Positions 1 through 7,515 of a stretch of 15,502 bases of DNA are shown one piece after another. The stretch lies in the NCBI GenBank assembly GCA_001598975.1, contig BBXU01001693.1, positions 1 through 15,502 on the forward strand. Reading direction: 5' to 3'. The position numbers were made by a program, and so were the translations under genes. The notes under the pieces were generated by a model, which was not told where the DNA came from, did no database searches, and saw nothing but the letters and a program-made list of their open reading frames with translations. This DNA comes from Parachlorella kessleri (taxonomy: Eukaryota; Chlorophyta; Trebouxiophyceae; Chlorellales; Chlorellaceae). Each line of letters starts with the position of its first letter. The stretch's first letter is position 1.

Positions 1-57
1 CCCGCCGGCACCTCCCCGCCCCTCTTGGGATTCTGTCGCGCAAGGCTGGCTGCCCAC

Positions 58-721
58 CTGCGCTAGCATGCCGCCGGAGAGGTCAACAGCTGTCAGCGAA
101 GTGAGCTGCTGCGGTTGATAGTGCTGCAGGTTGATGCCTGTACCTACGCCCACCTCCAGCACGTTGCCTGCAGGGCCGGCAACAAACATATACGATGATG
201 TCAAATAGTACTGGCGACCATACAAGAAACGCGTGCAACTGTTTCCCTGGCAAGCTTGCACTGCAGGGTACGCACTGCTAGCTTGCGGACCCAACAGCTG
301 GAGGTTGACCCTGGGGTCTACCGCTGTTAGAACAGAGGTCTGCTGCAGAGAAAACGGACCAGAGCATTCCAAAATGCCACTGTGCAGTCAAGGAGAGAAG
401 CACCGTTACCTGCGGCCTGTGCAAGCAGTTTCGCCCGGAGAGTGGGAAAGCCAAGGGCATCGGCCGCCCAGCCAGCATCCAGTTCATCATAGTTGCCTGG
501 AAATTGAGGTGTGTGTGTATTCAGGTTACCATCGCCATATATATATCTATATATATATGTAACTAGGGTGGCCCCTGTCTTGAAGGCATACCTGCGTACT
601 GGTCATACTGAGTTCTGAGGAGGTCTGTGTCGTTTTGTGGGCTTCTTGTAGTTGCCTCTGTTCCCTCCCTTGCCAGAGATGCGCCTCCAGATGACAACAA
701 TGGAAGGTGCAACGCAACCAT
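58..721 (-). CDS. Class I SAM-dependent methyltransferase, 5' part only
   Basis: Three exons read on the minus strand: 721-592, 496-410 and 167-58. The joins keep frame (phase 1, then phase 1), with donors GTATGC, GTAACG and GTGGGC and acceptors TTTCCAG and CCTGCAG. Residues 45-52 read NYDELDAG. Residues 74-86 (NVLEVGVGTGINL) are motif I, the glycine-rich SAM loop. VDLSGGM at 100-106 carries the acidic residue D101 expected to bind the SAM ribose. The order resembles UbiE/Methyltransf_11, OMS1 and METTL7-like enzymes; the substrate cannot be told. The gene continues past the left edge, so the C-terminal half is missing. The start is uncertain: in-frame ATGs also lie at 766, 784 and 808, and the longer forms would add a Cys/Arg-containing leader that could be an organelle-targeting sequence. 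The gene is divergent from the ferredoxin gene. Fold is confident, exact family is not. Confidence 0.82.
537..559. repeat. (TA)n microsatellite in methyltransferase intron 1
   Basis: An alternating AT tract interrupted once by a C, almost self-complementary, lies in the first intron of the minus-strand methyltransferase gene (591-497). A short GT/CA run follows at about 510-518, just before the acceptor. It is a simple repeat with no coding sense. Confidence 0.85.
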
Positions 722-1100
722 CAGTTGTCTTCTGCCAACTCCACCATGACATGGACGGCATGGCATGTTAGCATAGGGCATATTAGCACAGCATGTCACC
801 ATGGCAACCACACTCAGCGTTGATGTTCGACGAAAGAAAGAAATCGTGCAGTTAACAGTGTCTAAACTGCGCGGAAACAGGTCAAGGGGGGTATGGTGGC
901 TTTCGGTAGGGAAATGTTGAACATTTGGGCCGGAACCCCAGGATCTATCTATCTGATATGCTGGGCTTGCGGTGGGGGCCACGCTCCTTCCACGGCTTGT
1001 CTCGTATCGCATTGTTGAAGGAGGCAACGTTTCCGATTGTCCAGCTTTCGCACGCTGCTATTTACTTAAACCCCAGCCTTTGCCTTACTACCATCCTCCC
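722..1100. promoter_or_regulatory. Divergent promoter interval, methyltransferase / ferredoxin
   Basis: About 380 bp separate the chosen start codons of two divergently transcribed genes, so both promoters and 5' UTRs must lie here. No clear TATA box or known element is visible. A short TCTA repeat occurs around 943-956. If the methyltransferase starts at one of the upstream ATGs (766-808), the interval is smaller. On the plus strand the reading frame of ferredoxin exon 1 stays open back to an ATG at 972, but the part before 1101 does not look like a transit peptide and is taken as 5' UTR. Confidence 0.55.
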
Positions 1101-3374
1101 ATGCTGCGCAGCTGCCCCCTGCAAAGAGCAGCCCCCGCTGCCGCTGCCGCAAAACGGCCGCAGAGACGCAGCACTGTGTGCCTGGCACAGCCCAACAACA
1201 CCAAAGCCAAACCTCAGGTGGATGAGGACCCTGCCGCCGTTGGAGGCTTAGGCAAGCTCCAGGTCGGCTCCCTGGGCGACCTGCTGGGCCCCATCGGCAT
1301 CACCATCGGCAAAGACGTGAACCTGAGGGAGGTACGAAAGGCTATGGGCTGGGTGGCTGCACGACATACTTATTAGTATTAGTCTGGAGGGCAGCCCCTA
1401 CGGAGCAGACAGTGGCAGATAGTGCTGTGGTGCTCTTTCAAGAATACATGCTGGGTAGTGCTGCAGGCCAACTGGGCTGAGGAGCGTGCTAAGGGCGGCA
1501 TCTTGGGCGCCCACCCAGCTGAGCGCAGCGTCGAGCACATGGGTGCCGTGGCGTTCCGCGAGGACGGAGACGGGGTTAGCGATGTCCCGGAGGGTGTGGA
1601 TAGACCCATGCGCATCAACCGTCTCTCAACAGACGAGTGGCGTTCAAGGTAAGCGTGGTATGCCCGATGGTGATGAAAAGGGAGAATTGGGCGGTGGGGG
1701 AGGGGGGGGGTGCCTCTGCTTTGGTTGAACCTGTTCCAGCTACATGTCAGCTACCGTTCCAGTTGTATCGAGATTGGCTGGCATAAGAAAGCCTGAAGAG
1801 TTTTCAAGGCGGTGCGAAGTGGTGGTAAGGTCTGCCTGCCTCACACGTCCTGCCCGCCCTGCACTGGCAGCCCCACACTGCAGCGCACGCTTGGGGTGTC
1901 AGCACAGGCGTGTGGCCATTTAAGCAAGGGTTGGGGAGAACCTGCAATTGCAGGTATGAGAAGGACGGGCGTGTGGACTTGTGGGTGGAGGACGATTTCA
2001 ACGCCGGCTCGCGAGTCATTGTGAGTGTCCCCACAGCAACTCCCACGAGCTCTATCCCCCAAACCGCGCCCATGCCTTCGCGTTGTGGTGCTACAACAGA
2101 GTGCGGCCGTGGTGCTTGTCAGAGTCTTGTGTGGTGATTGTTTGGTTGGGGACCTGACCCGTGCGTGGAAGCTGAAAGGGGTGCTTGCATGCGGCCTTTG
2201 CAGGGTGGCAGCTACGTTTGGAAAGGCGGTGTTGCCGGCTTTGGAAGCGGCGAGGGGCCCACTGCCGGCGACGTGCCACGCCACAAGGTCACCATCTATA
2301 ACTACCACCAAGACCAGACCTTTGAGCTGGAGGTCCCCGAGGACAGGTGGGGCATGAAGTGGCCCAGGTGTGCTTGGCACGATGTTGAGGTCCAGGGGAG
2401 GGCAAGGGAAGCCTCATGGGAGAGCCACAGGCTGGCCTGGACTCGTCCGCCCACAAGTGCATATCCACAGCCCATAGTTGAAACAGCCAGCTTTCAGATT
2501 TGCTGGAAGTTTGCCTGCCGCCGGCCCAGGCCTCTGCCCTGCCGCACTGTGTCTCCTGGTGGCGACTGAGGGAGAGAAGACCCGCCGCTGCCACTGCCCC
2601 TGCTGCAGGTTTGTGCTGTACGAGGCGGAAGATCAGGGGCTGGAGCTGCCGTACGCGTGCCGGCTGGGATGCTGCACTGCGTGCGCTGTGAAGGTGAAGG
2701 AGGGCGAGATCTGGCAGCCGCAGGCACTGGGCATCAGCAGGGAGCTCAAGGAGCAGGTGAGGGGGCCGACCGGCCGGGAGCCAGCGTGTGGGGAGCCAGG
2801 GTTTGAGGTGTTGTCGGAGGGAGGAGGCGCGGTGGGAGGGAGGAGGGACGGTGCGAGGATGAACGAGGATAGGGGGCGGGGAAGGCCTATGGGTAACCGC
2901 AGCTGGGGGTTTCATGGGTCCCGGTTGAGGGAGCCGAGGCAAGCCGAGGCAAGGTCCACTCCCTTCCAAAGGAACCATTTGCGCATGGCAAGCACTATCA
3001 GCTGGGACTGAAGCGTGGGGCCAGCCGGTCCCCAACGCTTGCCCGTGGGCTGCTTTTGTAAGTCCACCCAAGAGGCAAGACAGCCGTGCGGCCCATCCTC
3101 CCTGCACAAACGCCAGTGCACTGTTCTGGGCTGCTCCTGTTCCGGGCTGCTCCCGCCTGCACTTAGGGGCCGCGCTTGCCTGGTGGTGCTGCAGGGCTAT
3201 GCGCTGATGTGCGTGGGCTACCCCATGACGGACCTGGTGCTGGAGGTGGCCGACGAGGACGAGGTGTACAACATGCAGTTTGGCAGCTTCTTTGAGGAGC
3301 AGGCGCTGGACCCCAACGCCCCCAGCGTGCAGCGCGACGACTTTGCCATTGAGCTGGCGCTGCTGGACGAGTAG
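1101..3374 (+). CDS. FdC2-like plastid [2Fe-2S] ferredoxin with long N-terminal region
   Basis: Six exons: 1101-1331, 1467-1648, 1954-2020, 2204-2346, 2609-2756 and 3195-3374. All joins are in frame and give 316 residues. Residues 1-39 are rich in Arg, Ala and Ser with almost no acidic residues, like a chloroplast transit peptide. Residues 50-185 form a long region I do not recognise, with GSLGDLLGPIG (56-66), KDGRVDLWVEDDFNAGSR (141-158) and GVAGFGSGEGPTAG (169-182). The ferredoxin domain starts near HKVTIYN (187-193). Cluster ligands are C225, C230, C233 and C263 (C-x4-C-x2-C-x29-C); an extra C229 sits inside the first loop. After C263, GYP, EDEVYNMQFG (278-287) and QRDDFAIELALLDE at the end match the FdC2 group of plant ferredoxins rather than photosynthetic PetF. 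The expected role is stromal electron transfer; plant FdC2 mutants have been linked to chlorophyll deficiency. The long N-terminal region is unusual, since plant FdC2 is much shorter. The start at 1101 was chosen because it gives a typical transit peptide. Confidence 0.88.
1689..1710 (+). repeat. G-rich tract in ferredoxin intron 2
   Basis: Runs of 3, 2, 5 and 9 guanines are separated by single bases on the coding strand, inside the intron at 1649-1953. This could form a G-quadruplex in DNA or pre-mRNA. Any effect on splicing is unknown. Confidence 0.6.
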
Positions 3375-3462
3375 CCAGCCAGCAAATCATGCCCACCATG
3401 CAGCGCAACGGTGTGGCAATTGAGCCCGTGCTGCTGGATGAGTAGCCAGCAAACCATGCCCA
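3330..3462 (+). repeat. Tandem duplication of the ferredoxin stop-codon region
   Basis: Copy A (3330-3395) is the last 14 codons, the TAG stop and 21 nt of 3' UTR of the ferredoxin gene. Copy B (3401-3462) repeats it with substitutions and a 4-nt deletion. Its reading frame would give MQRNGVAIEPVLLDE then TAG, against VQRDDFAIELALLDE then TAG in the real gene. By hand count, 35 of 45 coding positions agree, and the post-stop flank differs by one base plus the 4-nt gap. Copy B is 26 nt from the first base after the real stop, so it is out of frame with readthrough. It looks like a decayed copy rather than an alternative C-terminus. Confidence 0.85.
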
Positions 3463-4792
3463 GCGGCGTCAGGCTAGGCTCAGGCTAACCGGCGGGCCGC
3501 TACGTACGCTGCGTACACACGTGCAGTCGCGCTGGGTGTGCTTGGCTGGCGGGGTTGGCATTGGTGGACAGCAATAGATGGGGAGCATTAGGTGGGGTGC
3601 ACGCTGGAAGGAGCTTATATGGGAGGGTGGCTACCCCTCCGATTGGTTCCCTCCCCACCCAGCAGGCAGGCAGCATGCTGTCACTTGGCAAGGGGCAATG
3701 ATTTGCAGGAGGTTGGCTTGATGGTGCTGCCTTTCAGAGAAGCGTGTGCCCTGGTCGCTGCACACTGTCACTGTTATTAAAGCGTGTCAGTTTGGTGACT
3801 GGCCAGGCCTGTGACCCCCATTGGGGTTGACAGCGGCGGGGTGCCCTGAAGGTCAAGCGGACTTGATATCTCAAGCATAGCATGGCGCCTGCAAGTTTCT
3901 TTTGGCAAGGCAGCAGTTTTGGGGCAGAGTGGTGAGACACCCAGGGTGTGCCAGGTGTGTTGGCCCTTTTCAGTGTACTGTACTATGGAATGTGGTGAAA
4001 TACCACCTACTAAGAAGGATCAATGCATGCGAGTGAACACACCAGCGAGGGGTGTTGTCTGCGAGCTCTGCAAGAATTTGATGTGAGACAGTATATATTG
4101 TTTTTGCTTGCCGCCCACAATGTATTTGGTTGGTCAGACGTGACCTTTAATGCTATATACCAATCTGTCTCTTGAGCAAGAGTTCCACAGCTTTTGCATA
4201 TCTCCAAGCACTGTTGTTCCCTGGCTATTGCCAGACGGCTGCACCTGTAAACGTCACTCTCTATGTGCTATTCCTCATACAAGGGGACTGATGAATGCCA
4301 AGCTACAACATGAGAGCCTTGGATAGTGAGGCTGTAACAGAAGTGCAGTTTGTTGTTATGTCTTCATAGCTCTGAAACCAACCAATTATATGAGAATAGC
4401 AACCTGTGGATACAGAGGCAGTAATTTGAGGTTGTCATACAGTACATGCTGCTTCAATACGAACATAAGAAGCATATCTGCATAAACCCCTGTCAGCCCA
4501 GTATACCAGTACCCCCTCTCTGATCGCATTACCTGCCACCCTGAATAAGAAGTTCTGCATTAAACACCTCCAAGAGCATTCGTTGCGCGCCGCCCTGGCA
4601 AACCCAGCTGTACTATTTCCAAAAGGTTGCACTCCCCGTCACCATGAGTATAAACGCTCCCTTGCCGCTCCCTTGGTCACCTCCTGCAAGTTTCTCTGAC
4701 CTCTCACTAGGGAGTTGCAATTAACCGACGGTACACAAAGCATAACACGGTGCACATCTGAAGATGGACACAAGGAGTACAAGGGCCCCGCC
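3375..4792. other. Convergent intergenic / 3' UTR region
   Basis: No reading frame with coding character is visible on either strand. The first ~100 nt hold the duplicated stop-codon copy. From about 3960 to 4740 the sequence becomes clearly AT-richer than the flanking exons, as expected of 3' UTR and intergenic DNA. Both neighbouring genes, ferredoxin on plus and CLD1-like on minus, end here, so their 3' UTRs may meet or overlap. TGTAA occurs on the plus strand at 4246-4250 and 4333-4337. I found no TGTAA on the minus strand in this interval, so the end of the hydrolase transcript is undefined. Confidence 0.6.
4246..4250 (+). terminator. Candidate poly(A) signal TGTAA for the ferredoxin gene
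   Basis: TGTAA, the usual polyadenylation signal of volvocalean algae, lies about 870 nt after the ferredoxin stop codon, within the normal range of long 3' UTRs in this group. A second TGTAA at 4333-4337 is an alternative. A five-base motif alone is weak evidence. Confidence 0.4.
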
Positions 4793-7272
4793 CTATGCGT
4801 GGTGCTTTTCGAGCCATGGCAGCAGGTGGCCATGCACCTCGTCGGGCGCCTCATCGTGCGGGCAGTGCCCCACGCCTGGCAGGTGCACAAAGTCCACGCT
4901 GCCCGGGCGCTGCTCCGCCAGCCGCTGGAAGTAGCGGCCCACGGGGCCGTCCGAGGGGGTGAAGGGGTCCTTGGTGCCCCACAGCACCAGCATGGGGGTG
5001 CTGCAGCAGGCACCAGGCACCAGGGGGCAGCGCTAGGTGAGCTGTGATGTGCTCACCGACAACTTCCATGCCAGAGCTGCCAACCACGCGTGTGTGGGAC
5101 GGGCAGCCTACTCCCAGTTTCCCTACATTTGCATGATGCCGCACTGGCCCCACCCTGCATGTGGCCAGTTGCATATGCCAGGCTTCGACTTGTATGCAGT
5201 GACCTGGCTGCTGCTAGCAGCCCATCCAAGCTGGTAAAGTACCTGATTTTTGGTATCAGCTCCTCGGGGCGTGGGCCTGGGGGCCCCGACATGATGCTCA
5301 CAAACGCCTCCAGCGCACCCTCATCACCTGCACGGCATGGCACGACAGGGTTAGCTTTCACGGTTAGGGTACCTCTATGACCAACCCAACATAATTGTTG
5401 GAGTAGTAAATGCGCTAAGTCTGCGTGCAGATCATGATACTGTTGCTTGCAAGCGAGGCAAGCAACCCTCCTCCCTTGGATGAGAAATGCCATCCAAGAG
5501 CGTGCAGTACCACTTACAACTGGCACTGTAGATCATATCCACCAGCTCCTGGTCCACAGCTGCAGGGTTGCCAGTATACACGTTCTGCAGGAACCCAGGA
5601 GCAGGAGTAGCACCCAGTCACCCAGTGCTAGCGGGGGTTGCAGGGCAAGGCCTCTTGCTGTACAGCCAGGGATTGAACGCTGGTCGGCAGCAACAGGAGC
5701 CAGGTATGCACGCTCGCACGTTGCCAAGCACGGCACCGAAGGCCATTGGGGGTACCCATCATGCCCTCGTCATGCATCCCCGAGTCCTGCCACTCACCAT
5801 GAGGACCTGACGTATGTTCTCTGGTGTTCGGAAGCGGTCAAATAGGTACCGGGCTATCCTAGGCTGGGCAAGCAGGTAGTCAATCAGCAGGAATATTGGC
5901 ATGGCCAGCTTGATCCGGAAGTCATCGCTGATCGCCTTGTTGTTCATCCCGCCGGCGCAGTTGAGCAGCACTGTGCCCGCGATGCGGTCGGGCGCGGAGG
6001 CGCTCACCTGCAACCAGCACCAGGCAGGCTCACTGGCTACCCAGTCAGCTGCTGTTGGACGAGAGTGGCAACCCAGGGAGCTACTTTGATGACGGCAACT
6101 CTCGACGCAGCGGGCTCCTTGACGGCAACTCCCGCACACCCACAAAGCACCAACAAGGAGGTGGAACTTACACCTCCCTCCACTCGCCATTGGCCATGTC
6201 TGTGAGAGATGGTGGTTTAGTGACTGGCAAAGGCGCCCAAGCACTACCCATGTGTAACACCAGCCACCATGCACATGAGCTGCACTGCCGGTCCGAACCA
6301 CGAGGCAGGATACCGCACAGAGGCTGTGACCTACCCTCCCACCAGCAGCTACAAAAGCCAACCTAATGCACAGCTCCCGCTCACCATGAGGCTTGTTAAG
6401 GAGCCCAAGCTGTTGCCTACAATCACCGCCGGCTGCTCAACAAACTCCCCTAGAAAGTCGACCACCAGCTCCTCCCACTGCTCCATAGTGTAGGGCAGCA
6501 CCGGCTTGGCAGAGCGGCCAAAGCCCAGCAGGTCCAGCGCGTACACCTGTACAGGACAAGGCAGTACTGCAGCACACTGGTGCAGTGCAGCAGGGCACCT
6601 GGCCACCAGGGCAGGGGGACGGGCTGCGGTCCGCTTACGGAGGCTGTGCAAGCTACGTTACAGTACAGTGTGGGCGGTCCATGGGCCCAGATGCTGGTTG
6701 CTGCTGTACTGGCGTCCGCTGCAAGGCTCAGTAAGGACTTAGGCAATTTGCCGACAGCTTGATAGCTCACCCCGGTTCATCCATCCCAGGCAAACATGGC
6801 TCCCAGCGCGGGGCGCAAGACAGTCGGGCTAAGGCGCCCTCACTACTGACCTTGTAGTTTGCAGCCAGCACAGGGAAGTTGCGCTTGTAGTGATCCAGGC
6901 TAGCGCCAAAGCCGTGTACCAGCACTATGGGCTTGCCACAGCCGGCTGTCTGCACCCAGGCAAGGTCCTTGGCACTTCTTTCTGCAAGTTCACTTCTCGC
7001 ATCCTCCGATACCAGCTTATCCTCGCCCTTACCGCCCAGCTTATGTTGTGGCCCTTCCAGTTCCATGCGTGCCGGCTGTATGGTACGGGAGGCAATGCAG
7101 CAATTATCTCTTCCTCAGCAGAGGGGCTGGCCGAGGCGCACACAGGGCGCCGAAATGAGTGGCTGGGCCTCGAAACTGTAGGACGAGTCCAGTGGTGCTG
7201 CAGCTGCCTGCGTTCTTGCCACAGCCCCACTGGTCTCCTTGCCAGCAAAGGACTAGACAAGCAGGTTGTCAT
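4793..7272 (-). CDS. CLD1: Chlorophyll dephytylase-like alpha/beta hydrolase (CLD1 family)
   Basis: Seven minus-strand exons: 7272-7033, 6949-6851, 6546-6385, 6007-5798, 5584-5518, 5327-5243 and 5000-4793. All joins are in frame and give 356 residues, close to the length of plant CLD1. Residues 1-50 are Arg/Ser-rich with no early acidic cluster, fitting a plastid transit peptide. The fold elements are the oxyanion loop VLVHGFG (89-95), YALDLLGFGRS (115-125), the nucleophile elbow GNSLG with S159, LLNCAGGMNNKA (181-192), the acid D299 in LVLWGTKD and H333 in GVGHCP. The NCAGGMNNKA block and the ALEAFVSIMSGPPGP block are what point to CLD1 (Arabidopsis At5g38520) rather than to pheophytinase or other hydrolases. 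CLD1 removes phytol from chlorophyll in thylakoids during photosystem II repair and chlorophyll turnover. The start at 7272 gives a good transit peptide. The gene shares a short promoter with the RNA-binding protein gene. The triad is complete, so it is probably active. Confidence 0.9.
5670..5726 (-). other. Pol III A-box/B-box-like pair in CLD1-like intron 4
   Basis: On the minus strand, TGGCAACGTGCG (5726-5715) resembles the tRNA A box, and GTTCAATCC (5678-5670) matches most of the B box, about 36 nt apart. A 4-bp stem can form around the B box. No acceptor stem or complete D or anticodon arm was found, so it is not a tRNA gene. It might be an old tRNA-derived SINE fragment or chance. It lies in the intron at 5797-5585. 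Confidence 0.2.
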
Positions 7273-7515
7273 GGTGGCGTCGAGTAGTTTTCGTGACGTG
7301 ATCTAAACACCAGAAAGGCTCTGATAGTCCCGGAACCTTCAGGAGTCGCGTTAGGAAAGCTATACGCAACATGCGCAAGTTGGACCTTTCTCTGGCGGGC
7401 AGCGTCTGGCGGGATCATATTGGGGAGGTCACTGTGTGTTCAACTCGGTAAGTCCTTCAGGCAGCCGTAAGCTTACAAACTTTCAGGACTCTGTAACACT
7501 CAACAGCCAGCAGTT
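7273..7515. promoter_or_regulatory. Compact bidirectional promoter, CLD1-like / RNA-binding protein
   Basis: Only 243 bp separate the two start codons, so both 5' UTRs and both promoters are packed here. TGACGTGA at 7294-7301 has the ACGT core bound by bZIP-type factors, and GAACCTTC at 7333-7340 is one inverted heat-shock-element pair; both may be chance. On the plus strand a consensus donor GTAAGT at 7448 with acceptors ending at 7485 or 7510 could define a small 5' UTR intron just before the RNA-binding protein start. No TATA box is evident. Confidence 0.65.

Noticed and set aside
233..562. 109-codon plus-strand reading frame ending in Tyr-Ile repeats
   Set aside because: Antisense to methyltransferase exons and reads through the TA microsatellite.
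1841..2380. 179-codon minus-strand reading frame
   Set aside because: Shadow of ferredoxin exons 3 and 4 and their introns, with no domain-like sequence.
2289..3107. 272-codon minus-strand reading frame
   Set aside because: It runs antisense across FdC2-like exons and introns, is Pro/Arg/Ala-rich from GC bias, and has no motif.
3503..3515. GTACGCTGCGTAC small hairpin
   Set aside because: Stem of only five bases, common by chance.
7333..7340. GAACCTTC as a heat-shock element
   Set aside because: Only one inverted pair; a functional element normally needs three units. Kept only as a note in the promoter entry.
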